Below are positions 23,057 through 30,205 of a stretch of DNA of 33,337 nt, in pieces. The position numbers and the translations under genes were made by a program. Under the pieces are notes generated by a model that worked only from the letters and a program-made list of their open reading frames with translations, had not been told where the DNA came from and searched no databases. Location of the stretch: NCBI GenBank assembly GCA_038747545.1, contig JBCDJT010000047.1:1-33337 (forward strand), in the 5' to 3' direction. The stretch comes from JBCCMF01 sp038747545. GTDB lineage: Bacteria; Bacteroidota; Rhodothermia; Rhodothermales; JBCCMF01. Each line of letters begins with the position of its first letter. Within the stretch, counting starts at the first letter, position 1.

Positions 23057-23551
23057 ATGCATCCCCACCTGCGCCCCGTCACGCGTGCCGACGCCGAAGC
23101 GATCTTCGCCATCTATGCCGAAGGCATGGCCACCGGAAACGCTACGTTCGACACGGTCGTGCCTGACTGGCCCACGTGGGACAAGAAGTACCTCAAGCAC
23201 TCGCGGCTGGTATGGGAGGACGACGGCGAAGTGCTCGGATGGGTGGGCATCATGCCGTCATCGACGCGCGTCATCTACCAGGGCGTGGCCGATCTGAGCG
23301 TGTACGTGGCCGCCAAGGCCAGCGGGCGGGGCATCGGGCAAGCGCTGCTCGAAGGGTTGATTGAGGCCTCTGAGGCGCACGGCATCTGGACCTTGCAAGC
23401 GCTCATCCTGTCCGAAAACGCCGTCAGCCGCCGCCTGCATGCACGATGTGGCTTCCGTGAGGTCGGGATCCGCGAGCGGGTCTCGCAACGCGACGGCATC
23501 TGGCGCGATTCGGTGCTGATGGAGCGCCGCAGCGCCGTAGTTGGCGTATGA
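23057..23551 (+). CDS. GNAT N-acetyltransferase, phosphinothricin-acetyltransferase-like
   Basis: 164 residues. The GNAT acetyl-CoA motif A is clear: VADLSVYVAAKASGRGIGQALLEGLIE, with the R/Q-x-x-G-x-G/A loop as SGRGIG (residues about 92-97). The N-terminal LRPVTRADAEAIFAIYAEGM and ATFDT are typical of the phosphinothricin/methionine-sulfone acetyltransferase subgroup, as are NAVSRRLHARCGFREVG and the final RDSVLMER. It probably acetylates a small amino-acid-like toxic compound in the cytoplasm. The subgroup is well recognised from sequence, but real substrates vary. It is convergent with the LRR gene, with 22 nt between the stop codons. Confidence 0.88.
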   Translation: MHPHLRPVTRADAEAIFAIYAEGMATGNATFDTVVPDWPTWDKKYLKHSRLVWEDDGEVLGWVGIMPSSTRVIYQGVADLSVYVAAKASGRGIGQALLEGLIEASEAHGIWTLQALILSENAVSRRLHARCGFREVGIRERVSQRDGIWRDSVLMERRSAVVGV

Positions 23552-23573
23552 GCGGGCTGCCACCGCCAGCGGC

Positions 23574-25514
23574 TCAAGGGAGCACGGTGAGGGCTTGGGT
23601 AAACGTGGCCGCGCGGATGAAGTACAGCCCCGGCGGCAGGGCGCCGACGGAGAAGCTGCGCGTGAGGGGCGTCCCTGCGCGGAGGGTGAGGCGGTCGAGG
23701 AGTCGCACCTCACGGCCCAACGCGTCATAGAGCCGCACGTCTAGCTGGCGGTCGGTGGTGCTGCCAGCGGTCACGGTGATGCGGTCGCGGCTGGGGTTGG
23801 GGTACGGCGCGCTCAGCGTGAGCCCACGCGCGTCGATCACGAAGACCTCAACCTCCGGGCTCGTGCTGATGCTCCCATCGGCCAAGACATGCTGGACGCG
23901 CAGCACATGGGTGCCGGGGTTTAGACCGTCGATGTCAAACCGATAGCGTCCGGCCGCCAGGTCAGTCAGCGTCGTCTGTGCCTCGGATGGGACAAACGCC
24001 TCGCCAACGCGCCGCTCCAGCCGAAACGACCCACCCGCGTCCAGGTCGGCCAGTGCCCAGCTGAGCTGGAGGGTGCCGTCGGCCCCCGTGGACGCCTCCA
24101 CCGACAGCCAGACGCCTTGGTCAGAGCAGCCGCGGTCTGGTGCGAGGCCGCACACGCTGCCTCCGCTCAGAAACAGCTGGTAAGCTGGTGTGTCGGGGAG
24201 GCAGAGGCTGGATTGCGTGGTGAGGTTACACTGTCCCAGATCGGCGAAGGCTGCCGCGAGCGTGAGCGGCAGGGGGCCACGGAGGTCGTTGCCCCTCAGG
24301 TCGAGGGTGTGCAGCCCTGACATCTCGGCGAGTGCGTTGGGGAGCACGCCGCTGAGGCCATTCTGCGGCAGCCGGATACTCGTCACGGTCGCGCCCTCAC
24401 AGCCCACGCCGTACCACTGGCACGGATCGCTCGTGGTGAGCCAGCCGTCGCGTTGCTGCCATACGCTCCCTTGAGTCTGTTCGAAAAGTGTGCCCAGGAC
24501 CTCGCAGGTGCCCGCATCGGAAGGTTCTCCATGGCATACCGGGCAGGCAGCGTCGAAGGGCAGCCCGCAGATCGAGGCGGCGTCTGTCAGGCTGCGGAAA
24601 GCGGGACGGTCGGGGAGGCATACGCTGCGGTTCTGCTCGGCTTGGCAGAAGGAGAGCGACTGCCCCAGCTCGGCCAAGGCAAGCCCGAAGGTGCCGTCGA
24701 GCTGGTTGTGAGATAGGTCGAGGCGGAAGAGGCTGTCGAGCCCCGCCAGAGCCGCCGTGGGGATCGGGTCGTAGAGAATGTTGTGCCCGAGGTCGAGGAT
24801 CTGGAGCCGCTTGAGGTTGGCAAATGTGCCGGGGATGGGGCCGAGGAGCCCGTTGTTGTTCAGCCGCAGCACGGTCAGCGCAGTCAGGTTGCCGAACTGC
24901 ACGGGGATGAGCCCGCTCAGCTCGTTGTGGCTCACATCGATGATTTCGAGGGCCGTCGCGTCGCCCAGCGTAGCCGGGATGTTGCCCGTGAGCGCGTTGC
25001 CGTCCAGCCGTAGCTCGCGCAAGGTGGCGATCTTGCCAAGTTCAGCGGGGATGTCGGCGGGGATGGCGTTGTGGCCCAGGTCCAGCACTTCGAGCGACTC
25101 GAAGTCGCCGAAGACATCGGGGATGCTGCCGGTCATGCGCCGGAACTCGCTGCCGCTGTTGGTGCGGTTGTCCAGCACCAGCTCGCGCAGGTACTTGAGG
25201 TTGACCAGCTCGCCCGGCAGGTTGCCCCGGAGGTCGTTGTTCGGCAGCCGGATCGATACGACGTTGAGTGGCCAGCTGATGCCTTCGCAGCGCACGCCGT
25301 GCCATGTACACGGCTGGTTGGCGCGTACCCACCCGGTGCGTACCAGCCAGTTCAGGCCGTCGGTGTTGTCGTAGAGCGCCTGCAACGCTTCGCACTCTAC
25401 CCGGGTGATCTGCTGCACATTGGCACAGCCTACGAACTGCTGCGCGCGCGCCTCCTGCGGTGTGGTGAGCACCGAAACGAAGAGGAGCACAAGACCGAGG
25501 CCGAGAGACCGCAT
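23574..25514 (-). CDS. Secreted leucine-rich-repeat protein with type IX secretion sorting domain
   Basis: 646 residues with a signal peptide (MRSLGLGLVLLFVSVL, cut after ARA near residue 24). Two LRR blocks each open with a plant-type cap: Cys, then a W..GW....PC.W.GV.C segment (CTWHGVRC, and CQWYGVGC in the second). The first block has about nine repeats of roughly 24 residues of the plant-like type (GxIPxxLGxLxxLxxLxLxxNxL); the second is short. An Ig/Fn3-like segment (about 465-560) follows. The last 75 residues (LSAPYPNPSRDRITV, then YDALGREV and LPPGLYFIRA) are a type IX secretion sorting domain. The protein should be exported by T9SS and anchored on, or released from, the cell surface, where LRRs could bind proteins or glycans. 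Confidence 0.92.
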   Translation of the reverse strand: MRSLGLGLVLLFVSVLTTPQEARAQQFVGCANVQQITRVECEALQALYDNTDGLNWLVRTGWVRANQPCTWHGVRCEGISWPLNVVSIRLPNNDLRGNLPGELVNLKYLRELVLDNRTNSGSEFRRMTGSIPDVFGDFESLEVLDLGHNAIPADIPAELGKIATLRELRLDGNALTGNIPATLGDATALEIIDVSHNELSGLIPVQFGNLTALTVLRLNNNGLLGPIPGTFANLKRLQILDLGHNILYDPIPTAALAGLDSLFRLDLSHNQLDGTFGLALAELGQSLSFCQAEQNRSVCLPDRPAFRSLTDAASICGLPFDAACPVCHGEPSDAGTCEVLGTLFEQTQGSVWQQRDGWLTTSDPCQWYGVGCEGATVTSIRLPQNGLSGVLPNALAEMSGLHTLDLRGNDLRGPLPLTLAAAFADLGQCNLTTQSSLCLPDTPAYQLFLSGGSVCGLAPDRGCSDQGVWLSVEASTGADGTLQLSWALADLDAGGSFRLERRVGEAFVPSEAQTTLTDLAAGRYRFDIDGLNPGTHVLRVQHVLADGSISTSPEVEVFVIDARGLTLSAPYPNPSRDRITVTAGSTTDRQLDVRLYDALGREVRLLDRLTLRAGTPLTRSFSVGALPPGLYFIRAATFTQALTVLP

Positions 25515-25623
25515 GGCAAAGCTGGGCCGGTACGGGGGAGCAACTGGGCGCCCCGCGTCTGAGCAGCGCCGAGAAACACGCAGCCAACATAGGGATGCGG
25601 CGCATCAACGCCCAGCGCCGTCC

Positions 25624-26781
25624 CTACACCGTTACAGCCGTGCGCTGCGCAGCCACCTCGGCGAACAGCGTGTCATAGTCGGCCACATGGGTACGCCAGT
25701 CCAGCCGCTCGGGGATGCTCTTGAGGGTAGACGCAGGCAGCGGCCGCTCCTCCCCCTTCAGAATGCGCACCATGATGCGGAAGAGGGCGTCGTCGTCATC
25801 GTACAGGATGGGCGCATGCAGGAGGGGATGGTGCAGCGTCTCGGGGATGAGCTCGGGGTAGCTGAGCCGGTTGGGCAACAGCGGGTGGCAGCCGCAGTAG
25901 ATGGCCTCCATCACGGCAATGCCAAAGAACTCGTGGATCGACGTAGAGACGATGAGGTCGGCGCGGTGCAGCAGGCGGCTGTACTCCTCGAAGTCCTCGG
26001 CGTAGCCGTAGTGGAGGATGCGTTCAGCGTAGCGCTTGAAGGCGCGCTCGAACTCGGGTGGTTGCTCCTCGAAATGCTCGCCGGCCAAGATCAGCCGGAA
26101 GGTGCAGCCGATGTCATCGAGGCGGTTCATCAGCCGGAAGAAGGCCTCGGGGTTCTTGTCATACTCCCAGCGCTGGTTCCACAGCACAATGGGCGGCTCC
26201 ATGCCCGGCCCCCAGCGGTGCGGGCTGTAGTCAGCGGCGAAGGCGTCGTGGCTTTGCAGGTCCATACCCAGGTGTAGCACCGTACACTTGGCACGGATCT
26301 CCTGGACCGTGTTGAGGTGCGTGTAGTCCGGGAAGGTGCGCAAGAGGATGGGCAGCGCCTCCATGAACTCGTCGAAGTGGAACTGCGAGTTGAAGACGAT
26401 GCGGTCGGCAGCTAGGCACGAGAGGTAGTTGATGTACGCGTACGTGTAGTCGCGCGGTTTGCCCTCAGGGAGCGGATACGTCAGCTGGTTTTCGTGGAAG
26501 AAGACCACCACGGGCACGCTGGGCATCGCCGACCGTGTGAGGGCCAGGAATGCCGGCACGTTGACCATGCTGCTGGCGAAGATGAGGTCGGGCGTGAAGC
26601 CGCCGTCGAGGGCGTGCAGTGCTTTCCGAGCCAGCGTGACCGCGCCGCCGTGCATGCGCCACTTCCAGAAGCGCGCCGCCATCGTGATGTTGTGGTACGT
26701 ATGCGCGCTGTTGGCGACGAGGCCGTTCAAGAAGGTCTTGTGCGAGCCGCCGTACCACGGCTCCAGCCCCAGGATGTTCAT
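25624..26781 (-). CDS. Glycosyltransferase of the tRNA-queuosine mannosyltransferase (GTDC1/DUF3524) family
   Basis: 385 residues. The N-terminal DUF3524 signature is plain: LEPWYGGSHK (6-15), then ARFWKWRMHGGA (36-47), FASSMVNVPAF and FFHENQLTYP. A C-terminal GT-B Rossmann half follows (VLWNQRWEYDKNPEAFF, RLILAGEHF, STSIHEFFGIAVMEAIYCG, PNRLSYPE), as in group 1 (GT4-like) glycosyltransferases. Animal GTDC1 mannosylates queuosine at position 34 of tRNA-Asp. A bacterial homologue may add a sugar to queuosine or related 7-deazaguanine tRNA, but the bacterial substrate is inferred. No queuosine-synthesis genes are in the window. The ATG overlaps the upstream gene's stop as ATGA, which implies translational coupling. 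Confidence 0.87.
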   Translation of the reverse strand: MNILGLEPWYGGSHKTFLNGLVANSAHTYHNITMAARFWKWRMHGGAVTLARKALHALDGGFTPDLIFASSMVNVPAFLALTRSAMPSVPVVVFFHENQLTYPLPEGKPRDYTYAYINYLSCLAADRIVFNSQFHFDEFMEALPILLRTFPDYTHLNTVQEIRAKCTVLHLGMDLQSHDAFAADYSPHRWGPGMEPPIVLWNQRWEYDKNPEAFFRLMNRLDDIGCTFRLILAGEHFEEQPPEFERAFKRYAERILHYGYAEDFEEYSRLLHRADLIVSTSIHEFFGIAVMEAIYCGCHPLLPNRLSYPELIPETLHHPLLHAPILYDDDDALFRIMVRILKGEERPLPASTLKSIPERLDWRTHVADYDTLFAEVAAQRTAVTV

Positions 26782-27029
26782 CGGGAGTCCGAGGCTTCGC
26801 CCGCCAGCCGTGCTTGCAGTGCCGCCTCTTCCTCATCCGTTGTAGGACGGACAATGCTCACCGCCCGCACCTGCAAGAACTCGCGCAGCCGGGTGTCTTT
26901 CACCTCCTCCGCTGTCAGCATCTCCACGCTGCCGGGCTCCAGCACGATCGTCCGCGAAGCCATGTCGATCGTGAACGGCCGCGTGTTCGTGTTTTTGATG
27001 AGCATGCCTTTGCGTTTGCGGGTCGCCAT
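26778..27029 (-). CDS. Small protein translationally coupled to the queuosine glycosyltransferase
   Basis: 83 residues from the ATG at 27029 (MATRKRKGMLIKN). A farther in-frame ATG at 27074 would lengthen it by 15 residues that look non-coding. The stop overlaps the glycosyltransferase start by 4 bases (ATGA). The protein has a basic N-terminus and a predicted beta-rich core (RPFTIDMASRTIVLEPGSVEML), then an acidic C-terminal tail with EEEAALQARL. I do not recognise a family. Tight coupling with a tRNA-modifying enzyme suggests a shared function, for example RNA binding through the basic N-terminus, but this is only inference. It is divergent from comF, about 140 nt away. Confidence 0.7.
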   Translation of the reverse strand: MATRKRKGMLIKNTNTRPFTIDMASRTIVLEPGSVEMLTAEEVKDTRLREFLQVRAVSIVRPTTDEEEAALQARLAGEASDSR

Positions 27030-27169
27030 AGGAAGAGGATGCGTACATTGGTGGGTGCAGCGGTGGAGCCGCACAAGAAAAAAGCCGATTTTGGCGCAAT
27101 TGATGCATTAAAGTACGAGTTTATCCGTGGGGAACCCGTGCTCACGCCTCGATTGCCACAAGATTCACG
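27030..27169. promoter_or_regulatory. AT-rich divergent promoter region before comF
   Basis: The 140-nt gap between divergent starts contains an AT-rich patch (about 27070-27125) in otherwise GC-rich DNA, as expected for promoters. I could not place both a -33 and a -7 element with the right spacing. Confidence 0.4.
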
Positions 27170-27895
27170 ATGTTCAAGCCGCTCAATGGGTTAAAGCAAG
27201 CCGAAGCCCTCAGCAAGAAGCTGGGCGGGGCGCTGCTGGACTTGGTGTATCCACCTGTCTGCTTGCACTGCCACGCCCGCGTCGCTGGCGGGCGCCATCC
27301 GCTTTGCCCAGCGTGCCTGCGCCTGCTTGAGCGCGCCGACCCCGCTGCTCTGGCGGCCCACTTGGCCGAACTGCCACTGGCGCCCGGCACGGTCCACGCG
27401 GCTACGGCGCTGTGGGTGTTCGACAAGGGCGGCGCCCTGCAGCGGGTCCAGCATGCCCTCAAGTATGGCAGCCGCCCGTACTACGGCCACATCCTCGGCG
27501 AATGGATGGCCGAAGCCGTGACTGACCTGCAGCCCGAAACGCCCTACACAGGCATCGTGCCGATCCCTTTGCATCGCAGGCGCTACCTGGAGCGTGGCTA
27601 CAACCAAGCGGCCATGCTCGCCGAAGGCGTCGCCGTAGCACGCGCTGCCTCGGTTGCCGACGTGCTCGTGCGCCCGAACCCTACGCGCACGCAGACCAAG
27701 CTCGACCGCACCGCCCGGTGGGCCAACGTGGCTGACGCGTTCGCGCTCAAACCCGATGTCTGCGTTGAAGACGGCGTCTTCCTGCTCATCGACGACGTGT
27801 TCACCACGGGGGCTACCACTGCCGCTGCGGCTTCGGTGTTGCACCACCACGGCGCCAACCGGGTCGACCTGCTGACGCTGGCCTATGCGCGCTGA
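27170..27895 (+). CDS. comF: ComF family phosphoribosyltransferase-like protein
   Basis: 241 residues. An N-terminal zinc ribbon is formed by Cys31, Cys34, Cys46 and Cys49 (CLHC and CPAC). The phosphoribosyltransferase domain follows, with YGSRPYY, VPIPLHRRRYLERGYNQA and the PRPP-binding loop LIDDVFTTGAT (206-216). ComF proteins take part in natural DNA uptake in competent bacteria and stay in the cytoplasm. The ribosyltransferase activity is not established in the family. The gene is single, with no comE or comEC genes in the window. It is convergent with the lipoprotein gene, with about 136 nt between them that hold no obvious terminator for either strand. Confidence 0.94.
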   Translation: MFKPLNGLKQAEALSKKLGGALLDLVYPPVCLHCHARVAGGRHPLCPACLRLLERADPAALAAHLAELPLAPGTVHAATALWVFDKGGALQRVQHALKYGSRPYYGHILGEWMAEAVTDLQPETPYTGIVPIPLHRRRYLERGYNQAAMLAEGVAVARAASVADVLVRPNPTRTQTKLDRTARWANVADAFALKPDVCVEDGVFLLIDDVFTTGATTAAAASVLHHHGANRVDLLTLAYAR

Positions 27896-28031
27896 GCCTC
27901 CTCGTTGAAAACTGCGGATCGCTTCTTCGGCGCGCTCATAGTGTTTGCAAACCGATGTCAGCCGCACGAGAATGCATCGTCAGCGCCTGCCAGAGCATGT
28001 TTTTTGGCCGGAAGCGGTAATCGGGCTCCGG

Positions 28032-28661
28032 CTACTCTCCTGAGAGCGCCGCACACGGTGATGGAGCCAAGTCTTGATACTGGGCCTCGGGAACGTCGGT
28101 GCGGAAAATGGCGATCTGGTCGATGCTGAAGTCCTCGGAGCGTCCGCTGAGGTAGAGGGTGTGGAGGCCGGCCCCCAGGTCGTACTGGGCGTCTGAAAAG
28201 ACATGATCTACGTCTTGCTGCGAGTTCCAGTCCCAGGCGCGCAGGGTGTGGTTGAAGTTCTTGCGCCACTCCGTGTCGTTGACGCGAAGGAAGACGTCGT
28301 TGCACTCCGTGAAGTCCTCGCACGGGTGGTAGTTGCGGAGCTTCACCGTGTAGGTGCCAGGGTTCTCCACGCGGAAGCGGTACGCCAGCAGTCCCTGGTC
28401 GTCGGCTTGGGTCGTCGTGGGTTGGCCCCAGGTGATGTAGCCGTCGCCCGAGTAGTCGGGGACGTTGGACTCCAGCACCCAGCCATCAGACAGCGGCTGA
28501 CTCTCGGCCTCGAACACGACGGCGTTATCCACGAGCGTGAAGACGCCCCCGGTACAGTCGCTGGAAGGCGCGCCCAATGGCGAGGAAGCTGTGTCAGCGG
28601 GATCAGCGGCAGGTGCGCAGCCCAGGAGCAGGGTGAGCACGGAGATGACGGCACGTATCAT
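28032..28661 (-). CDS. Lipoprotein with a carbohydrate-binding-like (jelly-roll) domain
   Basis: 209 residues with a lipobox LLGC (Cys15) after a short hydrophobic segment (MIRAVISVLTLLL), so it should be lipid-anchored in the envelope. A low-complexity linker rich in Ala, Asp, Ser and Pro follows. The domain from about 48 to 195 begins VVFEAESQPL and has YSGDGYITWGQPT, YRFRVENPGTYTVKLRN and HTLYLSGRSEDFSIDQIAIF, the pattern of family 6/35-type carbohydrate-binding jelly rolls. Three Cys pairs are plausible (CEDFTEC among them). No catalytic domain is attached. It is monocistronic as far as visible. The binding specificity cannot be deduced. Confidence 0.82.
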   Translation of the reverse strand: MIRAVISVLTLLLGCAPAADPADTASSPLGAPSSDCTGGVFTLVDNAVVFEAESQPLSDGWVLESNVPDYSGDGYITWGQPTTTQADDQGLLAYRFRVENPGTYTVKLRNYHPCEDFTECNDVFLRVNDTEWRKNFNHTLRAWDWNSQQDVDHVFSDAQYDLGAGLHTLYLSGRSEDFSIDQIAIFRTDVPEAQYQDLAPSPCAALSGE

Positions 28662-28784
28662 GGGAGACCGGGAGCGGTGGTGAGTAGGCCACTAGGTTCG
28701 TGAAAAATAGCCATATCCACAACAGCGGGGCAGGGTGCAGCGGTTGTGCAACGGAACGCATTCAGCTCGCTTTCTTGACGCCAC

Positions 28785-28820
28785 TTTCTTCCCGTGTGCA
28801 TGGCAGACGCCGTATATTAG
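28785..28820 (+). promoter_or_regulatory. Candidate promoter of the ribosomal protein operon
   Basis: TTGACG (28785-28790) and TATATTAG (28813-28820, one mismatch from the Bacteroidota -7 element TAnnTTTG) lie in an AT-rich patch 80-115 nt upstream of rpsF. The 22-nt spacer is longer than normal, so the pairing of these two boxes is uncertain. Confidence 0.35.
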
Positions 28821-28867
28821 CTATTCTGTAATCGCCCTGCTCGCGGGCCGTTGCGTGGCGCGCGGGC

Positions 28868-28887
28868 ATGATTTGTTCATCATACCG
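28868..28887 (+). promoter_or_regulatory. Possible S6:S18 autoregulatory leader element
   Basis: Just before rpsF there is a hairpin with arms ATGAT/ATCAT (28868-28883) followed by the trinucleotide CCG (28885-28887), only 4 nt before the ribosome-binding site. In many bacteria the S6:S18 complex binds its own mRNA leader through a stem with a CCG bulge. Only the short stem and CCG support the match. Confidence 0.3.
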
Positions 28888-28900
28888 TAGGGAGACCTGT

Positions 28901-29272
28901 ATGACCGAAACCCGCAACCTGTACGAACTGACGTACATCATCAACGCGGTGCTCAACGACGACCAGATCAAGAACGTCGTGGCCCGCGTGCAAGAGATCA
29001 TCGAGAAGAACGGAGGCGAAGTCGTCGATACGGACGAGTGGGGCTCACGCCGCCTCGCCTACCCGATCGAGAAGAAGCGCAACGGGTACTATGTGAACCT
29101 GTACGCCAACCTGATCGGCCCCAGCATCCCGCGCATCGAGCGCTCGATGGAAATCGACGACGACATCCTGCGCTACCTCACGCTGCGCATGGACGCCAAG
29201 ATGATCCGCCATTACGAGCGGACCCGCAAGGCCAAGGCCGACGCTGCTGCTGCCGAAAGCACCGACGCATAA
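28901..29272 (+). CDS. rpsF: 30S ribosomal protein S6
   Basis: 123 residues, from the ATG at 28901; the in-frame ATG at 28868 is excluded because an AGGGAG ribosome-binding site sits 6 nt before 28901. The S6 fold is clear: RNLYELTYIINAVLNDDQI at the start, then DEWGSRRLAYPIEKKRNGYYVNLY and the PRIERSMEIDDDILRYLTLRMD region. The protein binds 16S rRNA together with S18 on the small-subunit platform. The acidic C-terminal tail (KADAAAAESTDA) is a common extension. It is the first gene of an rpsF-rpsR-rplI run; ssb, which lies between rpsF and rpsR in many bacteria, is absent, as is usual in Bacteroidota relatives. Confidence 0.97.
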   Translation: MTETRNLYELTYIINAVLNDDQIKNVVARVQEIIEKNGGEVVDTDEWGSRRLAYPIEKKRNGYYVNLYANLIGPSIPRIERSMEIDDDILRYLTLRMDAKMIRHYERTRKAKADAAAAESTDA

Positions 29273-29299
29273 GCTCACCTCCAAATCGATCTGACTCTC

Positions 29300-29527
29300 A
29301 TGGCTAGAAACGACAACAATAAAGAAACCAAGTTCGACCCCACCACGGTGGAGTACGTGGACTACAAGGACACGGAAATGCTGCTGCGCTTCGTGAACGA
29401 GCAGGGCAAGATCCTGCCGCGCCGCATCAGCAACGTCCCGGCCAAGTTCCAGCGCCAGCTCACGCGTGCCATCAAGCGCGCCCGGCACCTCGCGCTGATC
29501 CCGTTCGTCAACGAAACGGTCCGCTAA
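29300..29527 (+). CDS. rpsR: 30S ribosomal protein S18
   Basis: 75 residues. The S18 core is plain: VEYVDYKDTEMLLRFVNEQGKILPRRIS, then AKFQRQLTRAIKRARHLALIPF, matching the family's KxQRxLTxAIKRARxLALLP motif. It pairs with S6 on the 30S platform. The N-terminus is short and polar (MARNDNNKE), and no Cys zinc motif is present, so this is the zinc-free form. The gene is 27 nt after rpsF and 72 nt before rplI, on the same strand, consistent with one operon. Confidence 0.97.
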   Translation: MARNDNNKETKFDPTTVEYVDYKDTEMLLRFVNEQGKILPRRISNVPAKFQRQLTRAIKRARHLALIPFVNETVR

Positions 29528-29599
29528 ACGCGCCGCTCGTCCATTCCCTCGAACGTTGAGCGCCCGGCCCGAGCTGCGGCGCTCCTGAACCCGAATCCT

Positions 29600-30058
29600 A
29601 TGCAAGTCCTTTTGTTAGAAGACGTCGAAAAGCTGGGCGAGGCCGGAGACATTGTCTCGGTCAAGAACGGCTACGGGCGCAACTACCTCATTCCGCGCAA
29701 GCTGGGCGTGATCGCTACGAAGAGCGCCATCAAGATGCGTGAAGAAGTCATCCGCCAGCAGGCCCGCAAGCGCCAAGCCGACAAGGAGCAGGCCAAAGAA
29801 GTGGCCCGCCAACTCGAAGCGCTCGATCTGGTGCTGCAGGCCAAGGTGGGCGAAGAGAACCGCATCTTCGGCACCATCACGCCGCAGCAGATCGCGGTCA
29901 ACCTCGCTACGCACGGTTTTGCCATCGACCGCCGCAACATCGAGATCGACGAGGAGATTCGCCTCATCGGTGTGTACACGGCGACGGTGAAGGTCCAAAC
30001 GGATGTATTCGCCAAGCTGAAATTCCGCGTGGAGCCCCTGGCCGACGGCCTCGAGTAA
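29600..30058 (+). CDS. rplI: 50S ribosomal protein L9
   Basis: 152 residues. The N-terminal L9 domain begins MQVLLLEDVEKLGEAGDIVSVK with the hallmark GYGRNYLIPRKLG. A long central helix (about 42-75, rich in Arg, Gln and Ala) connects to the C-terminal domain with GEENRIFGTITPQQI and LIGVYTATVKVQTDV. It binds 23S rRNA near the L1 stalk and helps limit frameshifting. It is the last gene of the ribosomal operon, followed within 22 nt by a strong terminator. Confidence 0.97.
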   Translation: MQVLLLEDVEKLGEAGDIVSVKNGYGRNYLIPRKLGVIATKSAIKMREEVIRQQARKRQADKEQAKEVARQLEALDLVLQAKVGEENRIFGTITPQQIAVNLATHGFAIDRRNIEIDEEIRLIGVYTATVKVQTDVFAKLKFRVEPLADGLE

Positions 30059-30079
30059 GCGCGCTGGCAATGCGTTTGC

Positions 30080-30119
30080 AAAGGGTGCTTGCCTTCGGGT
30101 AGGCACCCTTTCTGTATTT
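30080..30119 (+). terminator. Intrinsic terminator after rplI (UUCG loop)
   Basis: AAAGGGTGC (30080-30088) pairs perfectly with GCACCCTTT (30103-30111). The stem extends inward by five more pairs (two G-T wobbles) to a TTCG tetraloop (30094-30097), giving 14 pairs in total. It is followed by a short T-rich tract (CTGTATTT). This is the clearest terminator in the window and ends the rpsF-rpsR-rplI operon. Confidence 0.85.
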
Positions 30120-30205
30120 GAGAACCGCCGCATGGGGTGGTGGTAACACCAGTGTTGCCCGCGGCATCCGAGTGAGCCGTTGTGTTTTGGAATAGTGCCT
30201 CACCC

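Noticed and set aside
22133..23200. 355-codon minus-strand frame opposite the beta-propeller and GNAT genes
   Set aside because: It crosses two real genes and the product has no recognisable motif.
28000..28032. T-run plus GCCGGA/TCCGGC stem between comF and the lipoprotein gene
   Set aside because: The T-run lies before, not after, the stem for comF, and becomes an A-run for the lipoprotein gene, so it fits a terminator on neither strand.
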